NCBI GenBank assembly: GCA_017311185.1
Contig: JAESUZ010004520.1
Coordinates: 62,001-126,000 of the forward strand
DNA: 64,000 nt
Reading direction: 5' to 3'
From: Proteles cristata cristata
Lineage: Eukaryota > Chordata > Mammalia > Carnivora > Hyaenidae
Every line of letters starts with the position of its first letter. Positions within the stretch are counted from its first letter, which is position 1. The translations under genes and the position numbers were made by a program. The notes under the pieces were generated by a model. The model saw only the letters and a list, made by a program, of their open reading frames with translations. It was not told the DNA's origin and searched no databases. Below, piece by piece: positions 1 to 10,687 of this stretch.

Positions 1-206
1 ATGAGTGTTGGATTTTGGCATAAATTCTTTCTGTATCCATTAAATTACCATGTTTTTATCTTCTATGAAATTTGTTGAATTTTTTGATTTTTGAATGTTA
101 AACTCATTCCTTGGGGGGCAGTATACCAAGTCATGTCATATTTTTCTTTTCGTCCACCACTGGAATTATTTTGTTACAGTTTTGGCTTCTAATTTTCTTT
201 TCTTTT

Positions 207-267
207 TTCTTAAACTTTTTTGTAATGTTTTATTTCTGAGAGAAAGGCAGTGTGAGCAGAGGGTGGT

Positions 268-301
<34 letters not shown>

Positions 302-431
302 GAATTCAAAGTAGGCTGCAGACTCTGAGCTGTTAGCACAGAGCCCGATATGGGGCTTGAACCCATGAACCATGATATCATGACCTGAGCCAAAGTCAGA
401 TGCTTAACTGACTGAGCCACCCAGGCACCCC
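207..431 (-). mobile_element. Felid tRNA-Lys SINE, reverse
   Basis: Reverse complement of the carnivore SINE. The T-rich tail and a (GA)n block at about 268-303 come first, and the tRNA-like head ends with 'CACCCAGGCACCCC'. Several substitutions in the head suggest a middle-aged copy. It interrupts the old L1. Confidence 0.9.
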
Positions 432-1500
432 TATTATTTTCTTATATATATTTCTTATATATATTCATTAATGATTAGATTGTGATTTTTCTTTATAGTT
501 ATGTCCTTGTGAATTTTCTTTGTCAATGTTATTTTTACCTCATAAAATAACTGGGAAATACTCAACATTTTTCTATTTTATAGAATAATTTATGTATAAT
601 TTTTCTTACCTCTTTCTTAAATACTTATAAGAAATCGTTGGTAAAATATCTGGTGCTAAGATATTTGTTGTAGGAATATTTTAAATTAATTACAAATTTA
701 TTTTTACAAACAGATACAGAATTACCCAGATTCTCTTCTTTAGGCAATTTTATATTTATTTTCCTAAGACATTGTCCCATTTTAATAAAGATGTTCTTAG
801 TATCTTCTTACTAACTTTAATGTATGTAGGATATATTAGTTTTTTTTAAATTCCTGATATTAAAATGTGTGTTGCCTTTCCCCTACCTCCATTTTAAAAA
901 TCAGACTTGTAAGGAGTTGATTGATTATAACTTGTCATACCCTTTTTAACTTGATAAAATATTGTTTATTCTAGCTTTTTATTTTGTTTCTGTAATGTAC
1001 TTTTAAGACTGTACATTATCATGGCTTTGCTAAAATCAGTAAGTTTTAATATATCGTATTTTCATTACCATGCTTTTGATAATACAATTTTTGTTGGGAT
1101 TTTTTTCATCCATAGATTATTTTAAAATATGCTATTCCCTTCTTGAAGGGATTTCCAGTTTTGTTTTTATTGTTGATTTCATTTTTTTCAACTTTTGAAG
1201 ACTTGTTGCTAGTAGCAACAAAATAGTCAATTTTTATAAATACTTTAAAAGAATAAGGAGTATGTCTTTTTTAAGCTGTAATGATTAGTTTGTTGAATTG
1301 ATCAAATTTGATAATTGTGTGCAATTCTTTTATATATTTGCATATTTTCTGTTTTTTTTAAACCAACTATTGAGAAAGTATTTTGAAAATTTCTCTAATT
1401 AGGATTAGGATTTTTTTTCATAAGCACTACTTTGTTTTGTGTAGTATACTTACAGTATGTATTTTTTATCTTTTTTTTGGTTACACTGAAAGTGTGATGA

Positions 1501-1503
1501 TAT

Positions 1504-1534
<31 letters not shown>

Positions 1535-1734
1535 TATTTATTATTGAGACAGAGAGAAACAGAGCATGAGGAGAGGAGGAGGGGCAGAGAGGAAGAGAGA
1601 CAAAGAATGTGAACCAGGCTCCAGGCTCTGAGCTGTCAGCACAGAACTCGACGCAGGGCTCGAACCCACAAACCATGAGATCATGACTTGAGCCAAAGTC
1701 GGATGCTTAACTGACTGAGCCACCCAGGCGCCCT
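1501..1734 (-). mobile_element. Felid tRNA-Lys SINE, reverse
   Basis: The tail is a run of TTTA units, followed by the GA-rich region and a complete tRNA-like head ending 'CACCCAGGCGCCC'. Probable 13-bp TSD with two mismatches: 'GAAAGTGTGATGA' at 1488-1500 and 'GAAGGTGTGATTT' at 1735-1747. Inserted in the old L1. Confidence 0.92.
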
Positions 1735-1995
1735 GAAGGTGTGATTTTAGTAAGTGATAGAGGAATTGTTGTTTTCTAACACCCTCTAAGAGTTGAACCT
1801 AAATTTAGCCTATTCACACTTAATGTAACTACTTATTAATTTGGAATTTTATCTACTATCTTAGGAGTTAGTGTTTGGTCCACTGGATTCCCTCCTTCTC
1901 TTGGTGCTGTCTTCCCATGAACTCTTGAATATACAACTTGTCATTATTCTTTACACAGTTTTAAGAGTACAGATTTAACAAAATGTTATTTCTAC

Positions 1996-2436
1996 TTGGG
2001 AAATGGACCTTAGGTTAACTTTCACTTAGCTGTTTGCACTTAGCAGAGCCCTGAAAATAGCAGTATTTCAGTTGTCATACTAATTATCATTGATAAACTC
2101 CCAGTAGCTGGATTGATAAGGAAGGCCATGGATGAATTTTAAATATCAGCTTGAAAGACAGCTTTGATTTTCCTTGTTTTCAAAATGACTTATAAAGCAG
2201 GTGATTTTGTTTCTGTTGTTTTTTTTGGCAGGGATCTAGAAGCTATGTCCAAGCCTTATGTGAAGCCTCTGACTTCTAAGATAAAGCTTCCACATTCAGA
2301 TGTATTGTTACATCACATTTAAGCTTTCACTTGGTAGGTCAGAGAATTGTTCCAGAATTTTTATAAGAATTCTCACTGATGCTTCCCAGTGGCATCCTGA
2401 GTCTCCTGTCATCTTTGTTCTTTCAAAGCTAACTCG
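1996..2436. other. Unique sequence with a splice-acceptor-like site
   Basis: No repeat recognised. At about 2205-2232 a T-rich tract runs into GGCAG, followed by an open frame to a TAA at about 2320. It looks like a 3' splice site but has no further support. Confidence 0.4.
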
Positions 2437-2672
2437 GAGCACCTGGGTGGCTCAATTAGTTGAGTGTCTGATTTCAGCTCAGGTCATGATCTCATGGGTT
2501 GGTGAGTTCGAGCCCCACATTGGACTCTGTGCTGACAGCCCAGAGTCTGGATCCTGCCTCACATTCTGTCTCCCTCTCTCCCTGCTGCTCCCAGGCTTGT
2601 GCTCTGTTTCTCTCTGTCTCTGAAAAATATATAAAGGCTTAAAAAAATAAAAATAACAAAAAAATTAAAAAG
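2437..2672 (+). mobile_element. Felid tRNA-Lys SINE
   Basis: Head 'GCACCTGGGTGGCTCAATTA', a B-box-like 'GAGTTCGAGCCCCA', the 'CTCTGTGCTGACAG' junction, a TC-rich tail and an A-rich 3' end. Moderately diverged. An open frame through it (2300-2623) is SINE read-through. Confidence 0.9.
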
Positions 2673-3011
2673 TTGACTAAACTGTGCTGGGATAGTCTTT
2701 TACATCTAGAGTGTAAAAGGTACTGCGGGTGTTCTATCAAAATGGGTGTTGTATTAGTTATCAACTGAATTCTAGTATGCATCCTTGGCTTATAATAGTG
2801 TAATAATACCAGACAATCCCATGGTCTTGGAACATTTTAACTACATTTACCCTTTATCTTTTTGCTATTTTTGCCATGAATTTTAATTATGCATGTGTTT
2901 TTAACTTTGTTATATTTGTAGCCAGTGTTATTTCCTTTATTCTTTATTTACTTCCCCCATTCCTGTGCTTTACTCTTGAATCATTGCCATTCTGGGTGAA
3001 TACTTTGTGAG
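2673..3011. other. Unique AT-rich sequence
   Basis: No gene, RNA or repeat recognised. Confidence 0.4.
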
Positions 3012-3226
3012 GTTTTTGTTTGTTTGGTTGGTTGGTTGGTTTTTGTTTTGAGAGAGAGAGACAGCGATTATGCAGGTTGTGGGGGCACAGGGAGAGGGTG
3101 CGAGACAATTTCAAGGAGGCTTCGCACAAAGCCTGATGCAGGGTTCATTTCCATGACCTTTAGATCGTGACCTGAGCCAAAATCAGGGGTCTAAGGTTTA
3201 ACTGACTGAGCCACCCAGGTGCCCCT
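3012..3226 (-). mobile_element. Felid tRNA-Lys SINE, reverse, diverged
   Basis: (GTTT/GGTT)n tail, a short GA block, then a decayed head ending 'GAGCCACCCAGGTGCCCC'. Confidence 0.85.
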
Positions 3227-3404
3227 GTGTGCAAACATGTTGATTTAGTATGTTTAGTATCCGCTTTCTGCTGTGAATTACCTCAGTTTTTACTCATCTG
3301 CAAATATTTAGTTTTCACTTTTGTAGGATATTTTTACTGGATGTGTAATTCTGTACTTGTAATATTTTTAAATATATATATTTTTAAATTGTCCCTTTTC
3401 TTTT

Positions 3405-3600
3405 CTTTTTTTTTTTTTTTTTAATTTATTTTGGGGTAGGAAGGGTTGGGAGGGGCAGCGAGAGAGAGAGAGAGAGAAAGACAGATCCAAAGTAGGCTCT
3501 GCACTGACAGTAATGAGCCCAATGTCGGGCTCGAATTCAAGAACTGTGTGATCATGACCGGAGCTGAAGTCAAACACTTAACTGAGCCCCCCATGTGTCT
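3405..3600 (-). mobile_element. Felid tRNA-Lys SINE, reverse, decayed
   Basis: Poly-T, (GA)n at about 3461-3477, and a tRNA-like part with 'GGGCTCGAATTC' and 'GATCATGACC'. The head end is damaged by small deletions. It abuts the L1 3' end at about 3605. Confidence 0.8.
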
Positions 3601-3604
3601 TTGT

Positions 3605-5462
3605 AATGATTTTTAAAAACTTTTCATTTAAATTCACCATATATTTAACCCAATCCCCTACTACATCTCCTGTGGTAACCATCACTTTGTTCTCTATGGT
3701 TAAGAGTCTGTTTCTTGGTTTGCCTTTCTCCATCATTATTTTCCCCTTTGCTCATATGTTTTTTTTTCTTAAAGTCCACAGAGGAGTGATATTATGGTAT
3801 CTGTCTTCTCTGACTTACTTTCCTTAGCATAGTACTCTCTAGCTCTATCCACCTGATTGCAAATGATGAAATTTCATTCTTTTTATGGCTGAGTATTATT
3901 ACATTGTGTGTGTGTGTGTGTACCTCTTTTTCCACTCATAAGTCTTTGGACACTTGGGCTTTTTGCATAATTTGGCTATTATAAATAATATTCCTATAAA
4001 CATTGGGTATATATATTGCTTTGAGGTAGTATTTTTAGATCTTTTGGGTAAATACCTAGTAGTGCAATTGTTGGATCATAGGGTAGTCCTATTTTAATTC
4101 TTTGAGGACTCTCCATAATTGTTTTCCATAGTGGCTGTACCAGGTTAAATTTCCAATAGTGCAAGAGGTTTTCTTTGCCTCCATAACCTCACCAACACTG
4201 TTTCTAACATTTTTTTATTTTAGACATTCTGACAGGTGTGAGGTAATCTCTTTGTAGTTTTGATGTATACTTTCCTGATGATGAGTAATGCTGAGCATCT
4301 TTTCATGTGTCGATGGGCCATCTCTATATCTTCTTTGGAAAAATGTCTTCATGTCTTTTGCCCATTGTTAACTGGATTATTCATTTTGAGGTAATGTTAA
4401 ATATTATAAGCTGTTTATAAGTTTTAGAAACTTAATAAAATTTGCAAATATTTTCTCCAATTTCATAGGTTCCATTTTAGTTTTGTTGGCTGTTTTCTTG
4501 ACTGTACAGAAGCTTTTAGTTTTGATGAAGTCCCAGTAGCATAGCTTTGCTATTGTTTTCCTTGCTTCAAGAGACCTATCTGCAAAAAGTTGATATTACC
4601 AGTGTCAAGGAAGTTACTGTCTGTATTTTCCTCTAGGATTTTTATGGTTTCAGGTCTCACATTTAGATCTTTAATCTATCTTGAATTTATTTTCACGTAT
4701 GGTGTAAGAAAGTGGCCAGTTTCATTCTTTGGCACGTTGCTGTCCATATTACCCAACACCATTTGTTGAAGACCCTGTATTTTTCCTTTGGATAGTCTTT
4801 CCTGCTTTGTCAAATATTAATTGACCATGTAGTTGTGGGTTCATTTCTGTATTTTCTATCCTGTTCTTTTGATGTATGTGTCAGTTTTTGTGACAGTACC
4901 ATACTGTTATGATGACTGCAGCTTTGTAATAGAACTTGAAGTCTGGAATTGTGATGCCTCCAGGTTTGCTTCCATTTCAAGATTCCTTTGGCTATTCAGG
5001 GTCTATCGTGGTTCTATTCCAATTTTCAGATTGTTCTACTTCTGTGAAAAATGCTATTGGTATTTTGATAGGGATTGCATTACATATGTAGATTTGGGGG
5101 GTGGTACAAATAAAAATACTTTAACAATGTTAACAATACTTGTTTTTCCAATCCATAAGCCTGGAATATTTTTCCTTTTCTTTGTGTCCTCTTCAGTTTC
5201 TTTCATCAGAGTTTTAGAGTTTTCATAGTACAGGCCTTTTACCTCCTTGGATAGATTTACTCCTAGCCTAGCTACGTTACTATTTCTGAAGGATGTGTAA
5301 ATGGGGCTGATTCCATAATTTCTCTTTCTGCTGCTTGGTTATTTGTGTGTAGAAGTGCAACAGATTTCTCTATGTTGATTCTGTACCTGTGACTTCCTAT
5401 GTATCCTTTATTCTGAATTTGTTGATCATTTCTAGCAGTTTGTTTTGTGGAGTCTTTTCTCC
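3605..5462 (-). mobile_element. L1 3' part: ORF2 C-terminal half and 3'UTR, reverse
   Basis: Reverse complement of a carnivore L1. The 3'UTR lies at about 3605-4050, followed by the ORF2 C-terminal and post-RT region up to about 5462. A (TG)n tract at about 3905-3921 lies in the 3'UTR. Frames are broken by stops and indels. It joins the inverted segment at 5463-5637, so the two pieces are one twin-primed insertion. Confidence 0.85.
3905..3921. repeat. (TG)n microsatellite inside L1 3'UTR
   Basis: About eight TG units. They sit where the L1 at 55.9 kb has a (CA)18 tract and the L1 at 50.3 kb has a short TATATA run. Confidence 0.9.
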
Positions 5463-5637
5463 ATGGTCAGGAACAAGACAGGGATATCCACTCTCACCAC
5501 TGCTATTAACATATCATTGGAAGTTCACGTCAGACATCAAAAGAAATAAAAGGCATCCAATTGGGCAAGGAAGAAGTAAAAGATTCATTATTGAAGGTGA
5601 TAAAATATTTTATATAGAGAACGTGTATTAGTTCAGC
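5463..5637 (+). mobile_element. Inverted 5' segment of the same L1: RT region
   Basis: On the plus strand this reads GTRQGYPLSPLL, an RT palm-region motif, and then decayed sequence reaching EGDKIFYIENV, which matches the region around the RT FADD motif. In ORF2 order it is followed at once by the residues that begin the adjacent reverse-strand piece. The junction therefore preserves the order of the element with one part flipped. The FADD aspartates are altered. Confidence 0.85.
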
Positions 5638-6174
5638 ATTTTAAAGCTTTTATTCCATTGTTTCCTTAACTTGATCACTTCTCTTATAAGTCAGCTGTAA
5701 GTATATTTTTGCAAGATTGTTAATAGATCTGGCTTTTCTGCATACATCTTGATCTTGGTCTTCAGTCTCTTGTATTATACAAAGAATCATTAAATACTGA
5801 GAAGGATAGTGAGCAGAATATCTGCTGACCTCACTATGCTTGTTTTCTATTTTTGATCTTGGCCTCTCTTTGATGGTCAGCTGCCTTTGATATTTCTTTT
5901 TGTTTCATTAGTCTTTACTTTTTATAGCTAATAGTATTGGTCTGAAGCAAGATAATTATTCAGTCATCATATTTGGAAGAGGCAATCCGTACTTAGTGAT
6001 ATGTGATTTACCAGTAAAGTCTGTTCTCATGTTTTGTTTTGTTTTTTTTAACTTTGCCACTTAAGTTTACAGTTGGGCAACAGATTCACTATGGGAAGAA
6101 AAAAAGGAGCTGCTAGCATATTCTTTGACCTGATACAGCTGATATTTCAAATAATGGAATTTTGTGCAAAATCA
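5638..6174. other. Unique sequence
   Basis: AT-rich, no repeat or gene recognised. The 106-codon frame starting at 6073 runs into a MIR and is not credible as a gene. Confidence 0.4.
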
Positions 6175-6375
6175 TTTGCATTTGGTCCTAACATGGATCC
6201 AAACTGCCTAATTTATACCCTGAATCTATCACTTGTTAGCTCTATGACCCTGATGAACTTGCTAAATATCTCTATGTTACAGTTTACTCATATGTTTATT
6301 AAGGATAGTATTAGGTTTCCCCCATATTGCTTTTATGATAGTGAAATTAGGGAATTCATTGTTAACTCTAATGAT
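6175..6375 (+). mobile_element. MIR SINE, old
   Basis: Keeps the order of the MIR core: a 'CACTTGTTAGCTCTATGACC' stretch, then a degenerate Cys/Leu-rich region matching the MIR 'CCTCAGTTTCCTCATCTG' segment, then the 'AGGATTAAATGAG'-like end in decayed form. Confidence 0.7.
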
Positions 6376-8975
6376 GATGGTATGTTATTCTAACTAAAAT
6401 GTCAAGTGCTATTGATATGACATATATAAAACTATGGTAACCTGTATAAGATAGCTATATATTGTTGTATGGTTGTATTTCCCAACTATACTAATACAGG
6501 TGTTAATACTAGCACAGGTATTGGAGCAGCTATTTTCTGTAGGTGATGTTTGTAAAAAAAAAAAAACAAAAACAAACAAACAAACAAAAAAAAACCTGAT
6601 GTTTCTAAGTCAAAGTCACCCAAACTGAGGTTGGGGACTAACATTTCCATATATCATCCAATACTCTATATCTATTTTTGGTCCAATATGGGACCACTTT
6701 TTAATAAATAGGGTTAAGTATTGATTCTATATTTCTAGGAGAAATCTTATTTTCATGAAATGTGTAATTTAAATTAAAAACACCTAGTTTTACCTTTTTT
6801 GTGTGTATATTTTAACAAAACTTCTCTGTTGTCTTGTTCTGGTGTTTTCTTTGCTCAATACTACATGGTTTAGAGGAATTTTTAAACTATGAATTGCATT
6901 CTTTGGTATCTCTGTGAAGTTCTGTGGTATAAAACTGTTCGTTCAGTGGAGTAGTTATGTATTTTCTATGCATTGAGCATGAAGTAGCAGCTTTCATTAG
7001 CAGGTTTTCACAGTCAAAACTGTTATTTCTCTACCAACATCTCTAATTTAAAATTCAAGCTGCTTGTTTGCAGACAGAGAAATTGGAACTTGCCAATTAT
7101 GTTAATCATCAGTTATAAAAATCTCTTGAGTGTCTTATGATCTGAAGAACAATTGAAAATTCACTTTTTAATGCCTGCGTACAACTTCCTGTCACATTTT
7201 TTCTGTCATTTTGAATGCAGTACAAAGGGATTTTTAAAAGCCATTTTTTGTCAAATAATGAATATTATTAACTTTTAAGGGATTTAGCTGGAGTTTGCCC
7301 CTGAATCAACTTACTAAGTCTTCTGTAGTTGAGTAGAAATAATGAATTATTCTGCAGAAGCTTAGATTACTTTCTACCATCCTTTGGCTTAGAAATTTGG
7401 GAGTCATAGCTTTAGTTCATTATGTCATTCTAAAAGGCATTAAGATGTTTAAAGTCACTAGTTTAATGCAATAGTATAAAAACTTAGATAATTATTCTGT
7501 TCTATGGGGCCAGAATAACATAATAACGTATTAATCACTCATACTAATGATGTTATTACCTTAATATTTGTTACACATTACATGTCACTAGAAAACCTAT
7601 TACCTTTGTTTTCTCATCATACAAAATTAGTTTTATAGCTAAGTCTCATTGTCTACCTTTTAAAAAGTACCTTTAACAAAGCAAAGTGTATACATGGAAT
7701 TTAATGTGATATTATACTAGGTCAATATCAGTGTTAATTATTGAAATTAAATTATTATGAGTGCTATGGATTCTTTGATCTGCAATATGTGTTACTTTCA
7801 TAAAAGAAAACCTACATAGAAAAGTAATTCCTTGAAAGTTTGAAATGAAACATTTTGTCTATTTTCCCTATTTCTTTGTTTAAAAATACTTCGTCTACTT
7901 TGCTAAATTTTCTAAATTCTTGGGTTATTTTGAGTGATCTTTAAGGGCTGATATCAACAAACTTTTTGTATAGAATTCAAAATACACATAATTCATACAA
8001 TTTTGGGGGACATTCAGAAAGCCAGTCTATCATTCAGTGTATGCTGTGCAAGGATATTAATATTACAATAGTAATAATATCATAGTACCTATACCTTACG
8101 TAGTGTGTGCTGTTTTCAACATAGGTTTGATGCACAATGTATATCCTAGTCCTTCATACCTTTAGGATTCTGGTTTAGAGAGCCATGGGAGACACTATGC
8201 TGCTGTTCTTGCAATAATCATTGTCAGGCCTCACCCCCGTCAACTTTGGAAAACTCAAGTGAATTTAAAAGCTAGTGAACATATTAGTGAAGGTGAATGT
8301 GGATCTGCAATCCTTTCATCCAGAGATTTCAGAGAGTTGGGCCTCTGGTTTATAGTTTGTATATCATGAGAGGTAACCCTCAAAAAGTCTCTAAGGTCAC
8401 TGAGAACGTGATACATTGCTAGCAATATGTAAAGCCAAAAATTGTCTCTTATCATTTACAGAACATAAGGCAAGAGGAATAAGCAAAGATGGCAAGTTAG
8501 TTAAAATTCAAAAAAAAAAAAAATAGAGGGTCTGAGAATATAACACATGGCAATTCTTTATTATCTATTAAGGCATCTCTCAAATATTTCTGTAGGTTAA
8601 GGACTAGATAGAGATTGAAAAAGGAAAAAAATTAGATATACTCTTCTAGAAACTGGAGAATATACTATTAGGATTTGATGATTTTGTTTAGTAAGTTGTA
8701 ACCTTGGAGTAGCACATATAAAAATATTGCTGTTCCACTATTGGCAAATGGTCACCCTTAGAAGTTTCTTCAGTCCTGAACCTCAGAGCCTTCATTTGTA
8801 AAATGTCAGTCTCCAATATAAATGTAAAACACTCCCATTAGTGAACAAAATTTATAGTAGATAAATGTAGACATATAATAAGGTAACATTAATCTTAAGA
8901 AGTGAGAAACATTCTTTGAATTTCTTGAGTTATGTGATTTTTTTAAAAGACAATGTCTAAAAAATGAAAATACAA
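6376..8975. other. Unique sequence, mostly repeat-free
   Basis: An A-rich (CAAA)n tract at about 6553-6595 is the only simple repeat. About 8735-8810 resembles a MIR core ('CCTCAGAGCCTTCATTTGTA') but is too short to be sure. Remaining frames are under 70 codons and look like chance. This is one of the longest stretches without a young insertion. Confidence 0.4.
6553..6595. repeat. A-rich / (CAAA)n simple repeat
   Basis: Poly-A followed by CAAA units and more poly-A. Confidence 0.9.
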
Positions 8976-8996
8976 CTCCTTTTAAAAATATTTAAT

Positions 8997-9209
8997 TTTT
9001 TTAAGTGTTTTATTTATTTCTAGGAGAGAGAGAGAGACAGCGTGAGCAGGGTAGGGTCAGAGAGAGAGGGAGTCACAAACTGAAACAGGCTCCAGGCTCT
9101 GAGCTGGCAGTGAGCACAGAGCCTGACACGGGGCTCGAACCCGTGAACCGCGAGATCATGACCTAAGCGAAAGTCGGACGCTTAACCGACTAAGCCACCC
9201 AGGCGCCCC
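8997..9209 (-). mobile_element. Young felid SINE, reverse
   Basis: Near-intact head ending 'GCCACCCAGGCGCCCC' and the 'TTTATTTCTAGGAGAG' tail type. A perfect TSD of about 20 bp, 'TCCTTTTAAAAATATTTAAT', is at 8977-8996 and 9210-9229. CpGs in the head are kept, which points to recent insertion. Confidence 0.96.
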
Positions 9210-9341
9210 TCCTTTTAAAAATATTTAATGTCACACAGTAGCTCCATATTGATATAAAGGGATGTTTTTATCAGTAAGAAAAGTTGCACGATTAAATGTC
9301 CTCATCTTGCCTATAGAACAGAAATAAGAAAAGGAGATTTT

Positions 9342-9548
9342 GGGGTGCCTGGGTGGCTCAGTTGGTTAAGCATCCGACTTCAGCTCAGGTCATGATCTCA
9401 CGGTTCGTGGGTTCGAGCCCCACATCGGGCTCTGTGCTGACAGCTAGCCCTGGGGCCTGTCTTTGGATTCTGTGTCTCCCTCTCTCTCTGACCCTTCCCT
9501 GCTCATGCTGTCTCTGTCTCTCTTTCAAAAATAAGTAAAATATATTTT
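9342..9548 (+). mobile_element. Felid tRNA-Lys SINE
   Basis: Intact head with A-box-like 'TGGCTCAGTTGGTTAAGC' and B-box 'GGTTCGAGCCC'. TSD 'GAAAAGGAGATTTT' at about 9328-9341 and, with one extra A, at 9549-9563. Confidence 0.95.
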
Positions 9549-9563
9549 GAAAAAGGAGATTTT

Positions 9564-10452
9564 TGCTACTCTTCCTGCTTTCAGCTTAAATAATGAATAG
9601 GATGAGAAATCATGATCTCAAATCCCCACAATACTCATATTTAGACTCAAAATTATAGATGTAGACTGATACTGAAATATTAGGAAGACCATCAGTACAA
9701 TGGATGCCTGAATTACACTGTTATCAAACAAGAAGTTGTAATCATAGGAAGCAGCAACTTCCAAGGGAGGCTGAATAGTGCCAAGACTGGGTAGAGAAAG
9801 CTTTAGGTCTAATCCTATTAAAGTTACAAATACATAGAAAGAAAGAATATATGTATGAGGAAAAACAAAGCAAAACATGATGGCATAGAAGCTTAAAAAA
9901 CATTAAAAGGTGTCTTTAGGAGTGGTTTTCCAACCAGTGTCCATAACTGAAATTTCTGTACCCCAAGAGCCAGTTATATTTGTTATCAGAAACCTATATT
10001 CTAAATGTCATTATTGTATTAAAGTCTGGTTCCCTAAAATGCAAATTCCTCTTACTCTGGCCCATACTTACCAAGAGAATGATGCATTATAATTTGGTTC
10101 TCCTAGTGCTGTGTCTAAATAGAATGTTTGTGTTCTTTCACTCTAGAATGTAGATTTTAAAGTATAAATCAATGTTTGTGTATAGTTCAACCTCATTTTA
10201 CTATAATATCAACAGGAGTCAACTTTCCAAGAATAGTCACATCTGGAATTTGACAACATTAAGTCTGTGCACCAGTTGAAAGCCTTAACTATCAATTCAC
10301 TCAGAAAATATACCTTGTCTGTTTTATCCACTTGAGGTATTAGGGATAAAAGATGATGAGAGAAAATATTCAAAGGAAGTTGATATTTTCTGTCTTTGTA
10401 TTACTGCTTGGTGTTCAGAATCCTTCCCCAAATTACAATCTGTTGAAAAATT
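9564..10452. other. Unique sequence
   Basis: No repeat recognised. An 86-codon reverse frame at 9618-9878 codes a hydrophobic peptide that I do not recognise, and I treat it as chance. Confidence 0.4.
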
Positions 10453-10469
10453 AAAACTATATTCTGATC

Positions 10470-10670
10470 TGGACACCTGGGTGGCTTAGTCGGGTAAGCA
10501 TCTGATTCTTGATTTTGGCTCAGGTCATGATCTCGTCATGGTTTGTGAGTTCGAGCCCCATGTCGGGCTCTGTACTGACATTGTAGAGCCTTTTTTGGAT
10601 TCTGTCTCTCTGTTCCTCTGTCTCTGCCCCTCCCCCATACTTGCTGTCTCTTAAAATAAACTTAAAACTC
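10470..10670 (+). mobile_element. Felid tRNA-Lys SINE
   Basis: Head 'CACCTGGGTGGCTTAGTCGG', B-box-like 'GAGTTCGAGCCCCA', TC tail. TSD of about 17 bp around 'AAAACTATATTCTGAT' at 10453-10469 and 10671-10687, one mismatch. Confidence 0.94.
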
Positions 10671-10687
10671 AAAACTATACTCTGATA

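Larger units (their letters stand above)
1..1995 (-). mobile_element. Old L1 ORF2 remnant, reverse strand
   Basis: The plus strand reads as a badly decayed reverse complement of L1 ORF2. Reverse-transcriptase-region sequence comes first, and sequence near the ORF2 start appears at about 1780-1860. Two SINEs interrupt it. No useful open frame remains. It is much more diverged than the L1s at 35, 50 and 56 kb, so probably an old L1M-type copy. The left end lies outside the window. Confidence 0.65.

Noticed and set aside
4833..5228. 131-codon forward frame as a gene
   Set aside because: It is the antisense of L1 ORF2 in the reverse L1 at 3.6-5.5 kb.
6073..6393. 106-codon forward frame as a small gene
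   Set aside because: Its second half is an old MIR; methionine- and phenylalanine-rich composition reflects AT-rich DNA.
9342..9440. SINE heads as true tRNA-Lys genes
   Set aside because: The A and B boxes derive from tRNA-Lys, but the acceptor stem does not close and each is followed by the SINE body and tail.
9618..9878. 86-codon reverse hydrophobic frame as a membrane protein
   Set aside because: Hydrophobic peptides are common by-products of T-rich strands; no family match.
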